Of a stretch of DNA of 64,000 nt, positions 1 to 10,986 are shown in pieces; position 1 is the stretch's first letter, and the number at the start of each line of letters is the position of its first letter. This stretch comes from Antedon bifida (Eukaryota; Echinodermata; Crinoidea; Comatulida; Antedonidae). The position numbers were made by a program, and so were the translations under genes. The stretch is taken from the NCBI GenBank assembly GCA_963402885.1, contig OY727094.1, positions 27,716,501-27,780,500 of the forward strand, read 5' to 3'. Under the pieces are notes generated by a model, which worked only from the letters and a program-made list of their open reading frames with translations, was not told the origin of the DNA and searched no databases.

Positions 1-1133
1 AATGTAAATTACCAGTTGTATTGAATTAACTTGTAATTTATCGCTAATCCAATTTAAAGAAATGTAAGTTCTATTCAAAAAGAACAAAAATCTTTCACTA
101 AATGCAAGATTTCTGAATTGTTATGCTAGAAATCCTGAGTATTACTTAATTATGATATTAGTCAATTCTTCTGCAATATATTTTTCTTGTTTAATAGCTT
201 AAACAATGTTTCCATTTTTTGTTTTCGTACAAATATTTATGTTGTTCATTTAAACTACAACTATAATAAATGGTAACAAAAATACAAGAAGAAATTCACT
301 TTTACTTAGGCCCCTAATGTAAATAAACTAAAGGTTATTTTACATATATGGAAAAATGGCATAAACCAAATCAAAATGTATAGTATTCCGTTTACGCAAT
401 TTGTTTTGTTTTGGATTTATTGAAATAACATCAATGTTATGCGTTATCATTGAAAAGAAAAATTCAACAGACAAGGTCATTATTTTGGCTTATTTTCGGC
501 TGTGTTCAATTTCCCTGCCCTAGTTGTGTGTGCTGTATGGTAGCATGACCCGCGTCCTCTCTCAGATGTGGATGTGTAGCCGTTGATACCATGTTAAGGT
601 TAAAATATCCAATTCAGGCTCTACGTAGTTATCCTTGTGGGGATTTGGGGCGGGGAGGAGTGTAACATACACGATATATGGAAATAAATGCAATAACAAT
701 ACAAATAGACCTACATTGCGTTACCTGTGAAGACGAGCAACATTTGTTGTCAAACTTGAACTTTTGGCATTATCATGTTAAACCTTAAATACGCCAAACA
801 ACAACATTACTACTATACTCGAGTTTACAGACTAAAAGCATTACAGATATTTCACACTCACAACATGTATACTAATGCTTTAAGATCGTTTACGAACATA
901 GATTTTCTTTCTATAATTAATGTCATCTTGCTTTTCTTCTTCTTTTGTGCCTCCAAATTGATCTTTTGATGTTGCAAATTGTTCTTTTCGGTTTTTTTAA
1001 AACTCTCTCCTCTTAAATCAGCAAAATATTATTCATATAATCATGTACATTGTATTATTATATATAATGTTATTTTAAACTGATTTTCAGTTGAGTGATA
1101 GGACTATCTTGGGCATAGCTTAATTTATATATA

Positions 1134-1340
1134 CAATAGAACCCCTATTAAGGGGACACCTTAACAATCACAATTATCCTCTTAAATAAAAGTGTCCTCT
1201 GAGTAAGGGGTTGCAGTATAATTTTAAAACATGTATTGCATCCTGTTTTTTATGGAAATGTCCCTTAATCGGGGACGTGTCCCCTTAATAAAAGTGTCCC
1301 CTGAATAATGGTACGGTGTCCTAAGGTAGAGTTTCTACTG
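1134..1340. repeat. MITE-like element, family A (ends CAGTAGAACCCC-like)
   Basis: The left end reads CAATAGAACCCCTATTAAGG and the right end finishes GTTTCTACTG, so the ends form an imperfect terminal inverted repeat. The interior repeats variants of GTCCCCTTAATAAAAGTG in both orientations. Related sequence occurs near 1602, 7921, 28005, 33420 and 50284. No open frame is present, so this is a non-autonomous element; the superfamily was not determined. Confidence 0.6.
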
Positions 1341-1601
1341 TGTTGTGTAGTAAACAATGACAGTATATCGTTAAACAAAACACTAATACATTTGTAATTC
1401 GTAATTGTATACTTGATGAAGTAATCGATACGCTAAATGTCATGGAATTTATATAAAAGGAGAATCATTGCATTGTATTCAAATTAAATTTCAGATTAAA
1501 ATACTTCTAAGCAACAATACTATGTTTTTCCACATTTAATTCATTAATAAGCAAATGAATGAGATTTATCACTACCAGTTTACAATGTTCATATAGGCCT
1601 A

Positions 1602-1830
1602 CAGTTGAACCCCTCCTTTGGGACACCACACCGCTATTCAGGGCTATACTGTACATCTGGACACTTTCCCATGAAATGACTGAGAGAAATATGTCTTATC
1701 ACACGGCTAACCCATATTCAGAGACACCGAAATGGACACTTTCCCGTGAAACGAACGTGGGGCTGTTTTAAAAGTATGGCTAACCTCTATTCAAGAGACA
1801 CCCAAGGAACACTATGTTGGTGTACCCTTA
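1602..1830. repeat. MITE-like element, family A, diverged copy
   Basis: Begins CAGTTGAACCCCTCCTTTGG and carries repeated internal phrases of the type GGCTAACC-TATTCA-GAGACACC, as in the copy at 28005. The right terminus is not recognisable. The short open frame across it is a by-product of the repeat. Confidence 0.5.
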
Positions 1831-3114
1831 ATAGCTCAAGTTTAACAGCTTAAGCTTAACTGTTCATTTTTTTTTTTTTTTATTTCGCATACAGTCGTAT
1901 TGTTTAAATCATGAGTATAAATGTCACAATAAAAAAAATATATTTTTTTTTTATGGCTGCTAAAACTTCACACTTTGAATGCAGAAACGGGTGACCTATA
2001 ATTATGTAATTTTGTCAATTTACATTATGTAGCATAACATGACGTCACTAATGAATTGTATGGCGATAAGTCATTTTCAACTATCTCTTGATGCGTTTGT
2101 TTTACTCGGTAAGCCGTTTCTTCCAAGTTGTGTCAACATGCGACTACTTACATTACTGCACATTTCTGTTTTTAACACTTTGCAGGAATTGCCGAAATCG
2201 TTTTTAAGCATCGCACGATGTTTTTGTTTCAAAATTGTGCTTTCGAATGATATCATTATTGATAATTATCAATTAACTAATATTAATGGTCTGGAACCAT
2301 CAGTTAGTATGTCGTTCTGGTAATATTAGATAATTCCTTATATACGTGGATAGTAGTGGTCTGATTAAAAAAAATATTTTAAACATTACTAAATTATACC
2401 ATTTTGGCCATCGACAGTACCTGCGCGAAACATTTTTTACCGTATCATCTGTTGACCAATGTGCATTTGCAGAATATTCGTCTTTACAATACCTTTCTTT
2501 TTGTAATGTCTTTTTTAATCCGTGGCATGTTTGCGAATTAGATTCAAAGACAAGGGTATTAAGCCTTTTAAATAAAGATGTTGTAAATTATAAATAATAG
2601 GCGTCGGATCAAAAGAGCATCGCAGTGAAATATATAAAGCTTTTGTGTGTTTAATTAGATTTTCAGTATATTATACATAAAATGCTTATTGTACATGTTG
2701 ACGCTTAAAGACTGACGGTTGACGCTTTGAGACTCAGCATTAACGCATTAAAAGTGTATACGTATCGTGCGCTGTATCTGTTCGAAGTCGCTATAGTATA
2801 TAACATATCGTCTGAGTTTAAAATTACTATATGATTTTGTTTGCGGCTTCATTAATATTACTGTCATTTGTCGGTGTAATCTGATTAGGGTCGAGTATAG
2901 ACTTAGACACTTACTTAAGAAGATCTAAAAGGGACAAAAGTTGATTACGAATATCTTATTCAACACTCTCTTGGAATTCTTGAAAACGAGAAAATAAAAG
3001 TCATGTGATACCTCATCGTAGACTGATTGGTCTATCAGTTGAAATGTATTAAACGATTACACCTAAGTACATTGAATCTAGAATACATCGGGTTGTTTTT
3101 TTATTTTTACTGAT

Positions 3115-3325
3115 AATACTGTGGAACCCAAGCGGCAGCTTTGGGACCCAACAACGTGTCTTCTTTGGGGTTTCGCCATTAATATGGTTTGGCCCTAATG
3201 TTAACAAGGCTAACAGCCATAAGTCGCGTGCTAAAACGCATAGTGATACCGGACCGACAGACAGACCGACCGACCGACATAGTGAACTATAGAGTCGCGT
3301 CCACGCGACTAAAAACAAATCATTG
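3115..3325. repeat. Dispersed repeat with (GACC)n and GTCGCGT core
   Basis: A GC-richer block in AT-rich surroundings. It has an imperfect GACC/GACA run near 3254-3282 and a small palindrome, GTCGCGTCCACGCGAC, at about 3294-3309. The minus-strand open frame across it is rich in Ser, Val, Gly and Leu from the simple repeat and is not a gene. It resembles dispersed repeats of marine invertebrate genomes, but no second copy lies in this window. Confidence 0.35.
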
Positions 3326-3628
3326 GCCAAAGTTCGTATTTGAAAATTATCATAATAATGGATAGGGGTGTAGCCTACCGAAGGAGTTAGTGCATGGTTC
3401 TATTGAAATAGTAATGCATAGAATGGCAATGTTGTCACACGAATAAGTTATATTTATTTCATACTCATTCATGCTCATTTAAAATTAGTATGAAATGAAA
3501 CGAAATGGATACCGTATTACAACTTGAATCAAGGGCTGCTAACGTTATAAATCCTTACTTGAATATGACATTATATTATCATACAATTACATTAATGCCA
3601 CAACTTGTTCAGTCTCACCATATAGACC

Positions 3629-3798
3629 TAAAGCTCTGTCTACACTATCAAACTAGTTTGACAAAACAAATTTGATGTGCCCAAATATGGCAGTGATATG
3701 CCTAAATATGGTAGTGAAGTGATATGACATCATCGTGTCCATATTGGCACATCAACTTTTATTGTCACATAAAGTTTGATAGTGTAGACAGAGCTTTA
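3629..3798. repeat. MITE-like element, family B, best-preserved copy
   Basis: 170 bp with a perfect terminal inverted repeat of about 26 bp: the left end starts TAAAGCTCTGTCTACACTAT and the right end finishes ATAGTGTAGACAGAGCTTTA. The interior has repeated phrases such as ATATGGTAGTGA and GATGTGCCCA. There is no coding capacity. The flanks suggest a TA target duplication, as in Tc1/mariner-type elements; this is an inference. Other copies are at 31471, 32165, 41916, 49643 and 55211. Confidence 0.8.
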
Positions 3799-4193
3799 GG
3801 CCTATTTTGTTGACTTTTATTTATTACTGAAGGCTTAAAGTTGTTTTCTCTTTCTATATAATAAGAGTAGGCCTAACCATGAAATTAAACTCAATATATT
3901 TTGCACCAACCTATCACCACATCCAATCATCACCTCTAATCATTAGCAAGGTTCTGTTTGTTTTGACTATTATTATACGTTCCCAAATGTCAACTACTGA
4001 AACGCGACTTCATTTTGGATATTATAGACAAACTATTAAATATTTAAAAAGCGATTACTTTTCTTGGTGATGAAATCGATGTGAGGTCTAAAAGTCATAA
4101 TGTGTATTGCTATCGAACAGACAGCAATGATATTCGTTTAGTCCTCCTAAGTGTCAAATAAATTTAGTCAACAAACCATGAAAGTGTATAAGG

Positions 4194-4548
4194 TTAAAGA
4201 TGTATTGTCCTTCTGAAAAAAAATAATTTTTAAACATTTTTTTGTTGAATATGCAGTTTCAATGTTAGGCCTACATAATAGAATTTTACCAAAAATTGGA
4301 TCGAAAAAAAATATATTTACCTTAAAAAACTAAAATTTAAAGCAAAAAATAGTCAGCTGCCAGCCAATTGTTTTTTTTTTGTTACATTTAACCGTTTATT
4401 TTGTCTTTTTATAAGTGAAAACATTATTTTCTTGCATTTTGTTTTCTACGAAAGTGATTAACTTTATTAAAGCTGCAAATTGGACTATTCAAAGTCTGAT
4501 TTAATTAATCTTCATTTTTCATGATTTTGGGGGACAATACATCTTTAA
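4194..4548. repeat. MITE-like element, family D, with TTAA at both ends
   Basis: 355 bp. The left end is TTAAAGATGTATTGTCC and the right end is GGACAATACATCTTTAA, a perfect 17-bp inverted repeat with TTAA at each outer edge. TTAA ends suggest a piggyBac-type non-autonomous element; this is an inference. A second, end-trimmed copy lies in the opposite orientation at about 48487-48763. No open frame. Confidence 0.7.
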
Positions 4549-4842
4549 GTATTGGTTTGCTCTTTGATATTATTTTGAAACAAATACATATTAAACCCTC
4601 GACTCGAATACTACGTACTAATATTTTTTCTCCCATTTCACGTCCTAATTATTTCGAGTCACAAATATGCATATTGTTGATAAACAACGGTAGGCGTGTG
4701 TGTGTTGTATTTCATACTTTATGTTTATAATTAAATTATCATTATATTTTATTTTGAGAATGAACCGTACTGCATACCGGGATAACTACAAAAACAGAAG
4801 GAATATTGGAATCAATTAGACTATACCGATATATGAAGACTA

Positions 4843-4965
4843 ACGCGTGGTTCCCACTAGAGCTGCCACGCAATGGCGTGACCAGCCAGTTGACCAATAG
4901 CAAGCGACAGATTGAATAATCCATCGTTTATGATTGGTCAAATCACGTATGTTGCGCTTCATTAG
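4843..4965. repeat. MITE-like element, family C, truncated copy
   Basis: Starts GCGTGGTTCCCACTAG and continues with TTGACCAAT, GAATAATCCATCG and GATTGGTCAAATCAC blocks. These match, in reverse orientation, the full copy at 14190-14352. The second terminus is missing or decayed. Confidence 0.65.
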
Positions 4966-7920
4966 ACATAGTAATTACAATCCGATTTCTAACGACTGAA
5001 TGAAGTCCATAAAACGTCTGAAGAGTCTATAAACTAAAAATCATTAAAAAAAACTATACACCCCTTAGTACCGATTTCGTGTTGGCTACGCTAGTCAGTC
5101 TTACACCATACGTTAGGACGTGAAAAAAACAACCTAGGTTATACGCTGAAATATGTTTTAATTCATTATTTCGATAGAACAATGTTTGAAAAGGCCATAT
5201 GTCCAAACTATTCAAGACATTAAACAAACGAGAGATTAGGCCTATTTTATTGTAGTGTGATTTTCCATGTTTTGTTTTTTTAAAGCGCTAAGTCATACGT
5301 CACAGGGAAGCCTCCTCAAAGATTATTACGCAAACTGACACAAGTCATTAAAAAGTATTATGCTCCAAGAACGTTTAATTGAGCAAAGCCTTTTGGGTCG
5401 TTACAATGTAAAGGGAGTATTTAGACGATTTAGACAAAACAGTACAGTTGATTAGCCGACACTTAGACCACGTCTCTTCGGTAAGTTAATGACGGAGATT
5501 ATAGCATTCGGTTCGGCCTCCAGTTCTCTGACAAATCGGCTGTTTGAAAAAACTCACCAGCATGCGTACGTTGTGCCATTATGCGCATGCTCAGAAACAT
5601 ATTAACATAATAAGCATAATTCGAATGAAGGTTCATACGTACTGGTATAAAATATAAAATGTTTTAAACACACTTACAAGAATAAGTTAAGAATTTGTGC
5701 TTTAAGTTTGTTTAAAAAAACGCTTTATATACACATACTTCTTTCAGCGTAGGCAAGTGGCGCGTCGAAAAATAGTTCTTTGAGTGAAACATCACAAACG
5801 ATTGTAATATCATTACATTACTTGAAACATCTAAACCCATACACACGTTAGAACTAGCTCATCATATAGTAACAATTTTAGCATGACAACCACGCGCTAT
5901 TAGGCCTAATATTAGAATTGGACATTCTGAAAAATAAAAGGTATAACAAATACAGTACTTAATATACACAACATGCAATAAAATACCAAAGATCAAAATC
6001 GGTCAAATACAACATTGAGTCTATATTTTTATATTAAATGTATAAAAAACCTTTTATGTTACAAAGAGTATGAGATAATAATATTATGAGGTATTTTTAT
6101 TTTTTTATTCAAATAAATAAAACGAGATAATCAACTAACTTGAGCTGGTTGGCAATATTCATACCCACTTAACACGGGAGTAAAACGCCTGAATATAATA
6201 CCCTCTATACCATTAGTAAGATGAACTCGTCGTTCAAAGTTGCAGGCGCTAAAATATGGAATAACCCAATCAACTGAAATTAAATATTCTCTAACAATTG
6301 CTTCATTTAAAGCTTTCATTTCAACTTTTTATATTCCCAATTTATTTTGTGTAAGACAGGTACACATTGTAAATCAGATTTTTCTTTTACCTGATTGTGT
6401 AATCATGAATAAATAGAGTGAATAAATATGCTGTTAAATAAAGTGTATTTCTTTCAATATGTGTGTCTTAGTGTGTGTTTTTAAAAATGGAAAATATGGA
6501 CTTATTGATTAATAAGCAAATAAATTTAAAATTATTATACACAACGTCATAATTGTCAATATCATTATCACAGTCATCATCACTGTGACATATTTATTGG
6601 GATAAACGTCATTGCTTCATCTGAACAAGTTATTTATAGATATGTAGAACTAGAATCGGCTAATATCTAAAATGGCCAGTATAAACATGTTCAGCTCGGA
6701 CGCGACCATTATCTGTTTATGTCTTATGGTCGTATTGTTTTTACCACGCACCACCACAGTCGAAGCTATAGCCTATAATTCCTGAACTTTATTTTATTTA
6801 AGTGAAATGGATGAGTGACTTATTTGCCTCGTTACGTAATTGATGATGGCATTTTATCTGCGAGGAGCAAGTTCAATCTCCATTACCATACCAAACCACT
6901 CGATACATTAGTATCGTACACTTGCATTCGTTATGTTCCATTTATCTCCTCAATGTTCCATTGTGGATTCCGTGTTCGCAGGTGTATATGTGACGTCACA
7001 AACATTGAATCCCCACGGGGTCATAATGTCGCACCGTTTGATTTTAACTTAGCGTTAATACATTTCATCTTTTATCGTTGTTACAATTTATAAGTAGTAG
7101 AGCGAGTAATGTTTTTTACTTATTGAATTTTACCAGACAATAACTACCGGAAGATAGATCGGTAATGAACGGTTTAAGACAGTTTATTTCGGAACGAAAA
7201 CCGTCGCGAACAACAGCGAGCGCCGCAAATAAATGACTTTTGATTGTTGAATTTCCCCCTCTTTTCCTAATGAACTCATTTTACGTATATCGTTAACAAA
7301 ACACCGATTGTTATTATTGATCTTTTTATTAAGATATGTATAAACAGATTTCAACAGTAAATGTGACATTGATTGTATAATGTTTCTATTTTTTAAATGC
7401 TTCTACATGTTATCGTACTCGTTATATATACTTGATACAATTATTGATCTTTAACTTGTTTTTATCTTAACGCATGATTTACGTTCAACATCCTTACCCT
7501 TGATTTTACTATAGTAAACAACACAATGTATTTAATTTACGTCGCGTGTTGTTTCAGGCTTTCGTTACATTATATGCACATTAGAAGAGTGGAAAGGGTC
7601 ACTATTGTAATACGTTAATGATATATAAATTACTATAATTACTCTTATTAGGTAATAACGTATAATTACAAGGCTTGATTTTCACGAACGCTCTGCTTAG
7701 TTTTCATAAACATAAACGATCGCAAAACTACTTCATTTTCTAGCGAATTTTCGGGTTTTACGCAATTTAAAGAAAATCTTCTTTACCATGCTATAATTTT
7801 GTGAATATCATTAAAACAGAAAGGTTGATTTTCTTATTGGTTAAACATTAAAAAACTCTAGTAAAGCAATGACTTTAAATATTTAACGTATTGTGTCGGT
7901 ATTTCATTTCCATAAACCAT

Positions 7921-8018
7921 TTTTAGAGACCGAAAGACTCCACTGAATAGGGGTTGGCCGTAGTGTAAAAATACTATTGTCCCTCATTGCGTTTTATAGA
8001 AAAGGTGGGGTTCTACTG
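7921..8018. repeat. MITE-like fragment, family A
   Basis: Contains CACTGAATAGGGGTTGGCC and ends GGGGTTCTACTG, the characteristic right terminus of family A. The left end is degenerate. Confidence 0.45.
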
Positions 8019-8042
8019 CAGGGTTCTAATGTAAATGAAAAC

Positions 8043-8175
8043 TTTCAAGATTCAAGATTCAAGAAACATTTATTGACCATATTTTAGCATAACATTAACA
8101 ATGGTTAGCATATAATATATATAGTCGAGAGACTACAAAAGGCCCGATGGGCCTGTCGCTGTAGTCCCTCTTTAC
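8043..8175 (-). mobile_element. Probable 3' tail of a non-LTR retroelement, antisense
   Basis: Read on the minus strand, the segment ends CAATAAATGTTTCTTGAATC followed by two more TTGAATC-type units (8046-8065). That is an AATAAA-containing sequence with a short tandem terminal repeat, as in CR1-like LINE tails of many invertebrates. Upstream on that strand is a GC-richer stretch with a GGCCCATCGGGCC hairpin. Only about 130 bp is recognisable, with no reverse transcriptase frame, so a SINE sharing the LINE tail is equally possible. Confidence 0.4.
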
Positions 8176-10843
8176 ATTATACAAGTAAACATACAAATAC
8201 AAATAATAATAATAATACAACACTTAGGCTAATCTTAATTAGCCGTTACGTACATTATATCAGTAAAAAAAAAGAAAAAAAGAATACAGTATCTTAATTA
8301 ATTAGGTAACCATCTGAGGTATACTTTAATAAAAGATATTCTTTAATGGACCTTTTTAAACTTTTTCCATGCTTATGATATGTGTAATAAATTTATGGGA
8401 AAATAATTTGATTAATTTGGTTTTATAAACAATTATATTTCTTATTTTGTTTCATTATGTTTGTGCAACTTGTAAATGGTCTCAAAGCACATAAACGCTA
8501 TGTTCCTCTGTAAGATACTAAGATACATGTTTTTGCTCTGTGAATTTGAAATACAATTTAAAATGTATTATAAAAGAGAAGAATAAGAAAAAAAAGTCTT
8601 TCAAAAATACAAGATCTTTGTAACTCTTCTTAAATCGTTGGCGGCGCTCTTCCGACACAAAGTTTAAATTATTTTATTCATCTACTAACTTGCAGTTTAT
8701 GCATTTATTTATCTTAGAAATGAAATTAAGTAGATGTCCATACGTTTAACGATAAACTACTAAGACAGAATTTATCTCAATAATAACTACATTAATTGAT
8801 TTGATGTAAATTATACTTTAAGGGATACAACGTTTCAATTACTTTCGATACATAGAGTCCAGGGTGTCTTTTGCATTCATTTGTATTAGGATATATACAT
8901 AACATTTACATACAAAATACTAGATATAGATTCTCTGTGGACAGAGAGTATCTCTGAGGACGTCATGTCCACTGATGTTGCACGTAGCTTTGATTTCTCA
9001 GGCATTTGATTGGCGAATTTTGATTTACTGTTTCGTTTGTGAATTAATCTCGGCAATAATAATTTACAGGAGGAGATAAAGAATATAAATCTATATAAAC
9101 TCGTGGCGTGGTATATTTGAGTAATTTGATTAAGTCTGAAACATGTAATGTTCACCTTCGAGTTAGTTAACCAATGACGTGTTTTAACAATATTTCTTTC
9201 CTTACGGGAGAACATTAATTGTGTAAAACCATTGTTTCTTTTTAAAATAAACTCTCTTGCGAAAAGTTTCTAATAGTTGATTTAAATTTGTTTAGATTTC
9301 AAATTATTTTATCCAAACAACAGTCGTATAATATGTATATTTTTCAAGTAGCTCAACAATAATTCGCGGTACACCACGTACATATAGTTCTGAAAAGAAT
9401 TGTTAAGTTTCTCGACGTTTCGATCAGTATAGGCTTATACTATAATCATCCTCTCAGGAGTGAGAAGAAAAACTTACTAAAGATGTATTGTCCACCAAAA
9501 ACGTTTATTATCTATGTAGTTTTTTAGTCATATTCTCCTGGTTACCATCTACTAAGGTACTTTATTACATTTGTATCGTTACGTTCTGTATAAATCTAAT
9601 AAACATGTCTGAGAACATGACTTTGTCACCGCTAGTAATTGACGTTTGTGACGTCGCACATTTCTCGAAATAGGCTACAGTAATAACACTTTCCACATCC
9701 TGTGAAATCTACAAGTTGCGCGTAGGCCCATAGTACTTAAATCAATATTGCATACTAGAAGTATACGATGTTGGCGGTAATTAATATTGCCTGCAAATAC
9801 TGAAGGATGTAACAACAACATAGATAGTCTGCTGGGTAACATCAAAGAACCTCTTGGCATACCGAAAGCCGTGTGTATTTATATCCTGGTTTATTGCTAC
9901 ACATTTTAAATGGTTGTTGTTTGCTAGCCATAAAAACAACTTGGCGCATTCCGGGTTTTTTTTTGGGAGGTAGGATAGTTTGTATTTGAGTGAGCGGGAA
10001 ATATGAAAGAGGATAAGGCAGCATTGAGAGAGTAATGGTAGGGCGAGGTTTAGTACTGTACTTTATGTGTTCAGTCGCTGAACGACTTAGAAAGGCTTTT
10101 CAGAAAAAAAAGTGTCGGAAGTTGTAGAATGAGGATAGTAAATGCACACACGGATCGTTACAATTACTCATTCTGCTCAGCTGGGATGAGAGAGTATTTA
10201 AAGTATCTTTCTTTCAGTAGTCATGTGCATTGTAATTTCCATTTTTTGGACAATAAAGACAGTTTATATTGAATTAATAACCTACAGTTATGGACGTTTT
10301 ATGCAAATGTGTCTAAATCCTATTTTAGCCCTTTTCTTCAGTAACTTTTAATAAGAATATGTGTGCAATGTAAATAAGATGGACATCAGGTTTTTTTTTT
10401 AAATGTGGATTCACGTTATGATTATATCTCTAATTTAAGAAAGATGATTTGTGTCATAATAACACATCATTTTTGTACTCTCCTTTCGATTAAATCACGT
10501 ATAATAATTTATAAAAAATTGTGAGAAATAAAATTAAAGGTGAACCTACAACTACGACCTATGTTGTTGGTAATCAAACATAGACATATAAAGTCCTAAT
10601 TATACGTTTGGTTATATATTGTGCTCGTATATGAAACGCCAAGCAAAACAAAATACAACAAAGTGTGACTTAGTTTTCAATATACGTGTTGTTCTATGAC
10701 TTACTTGCTGTTTTATTAGGAGTTTTTAACAGTCACATAAATGCAGTCTCTTGTAGAAGTTTATATCAGTTAGATTTTCAGAATAAGAACACAATATATG
10801 AGATGTTTGGATTAAATATATCGGTTATTTTTTTCTTTTTAAG

Positions 10844-10986
10844 ACGGTTCATTGTACTGAAAAACAATGCTGGGGATCTGTGATGTTTCCCCCTGCCAAG
10901 CGACCAATTGGAACTCTGCGACCACAATCGGAGGTTCTCAGCCACGCCACCGATTTTATCAACCAATACTATACACACATTAAAAG
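10844..10986 (+). CDS. NOS: NOS exon 1 of those found: zinc Cys pair
   Basis: Encodes residues 1-47 and two bases of Arg48. It starts after a polypyrimidine tract ending AAG and reads [14 protein letters not shown], matching CTEYICMGSIM of neuronal NOS. Cys4 and Cys9 form the CxxxxC half-site that binds zinc at the dimer interface. It ends [11 protein letters not shown], typical of all NOS. The acceptor is inferred from the TTTTTCTTTTTAAG tract; coding homology begins within three residues of it. The donor is AAAAG|GTAATG. Confidence 0.9.

Larger units (their letters stand above)
1..10843. other. 5' flank or upstream intron of NOS, no exon recognised
   Basis: About 10.8 kb, AT-rich. No stretch translates to a recognisable protein, and no open frame resembles the N-terminus of a NOS (a PDZ domain, or the conserved stretch just before the zinc Cys pair). 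Because the first exon found begins mid-protein in phase 0, at least part of this stretch must be intron. It contains the MITE-like copies, the dispersed repeat and the probable LINE tail listed separately. A short N-terminal exon or a non-coding first exon could be hidden here; I could not identify either. Confidence 0.6.

Noticed and set aside
3049-3330. Minus-strand open frame with SVGLSVGP-type text.
   Set aside because: It comes from a GACC simple repeat inside a dispersed repeat, with no start context or homology.
4285-4315. A KNW-like triplet in one frame near 4290, considered as the conserved segment before the NOS zinc pair.
   Set aside because: The surrounding frame is low-complexity AT sequence inside a MITE, with no splice sites around it.
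5425-5485. A segment ending TCTCTTCG|GTAAGT, considered as a non-coding first exon of NOS.
   Set aside because: Only the donor-like hexamer supports it; such sites are common by chance, and no promoter or transcript evidence is visible.
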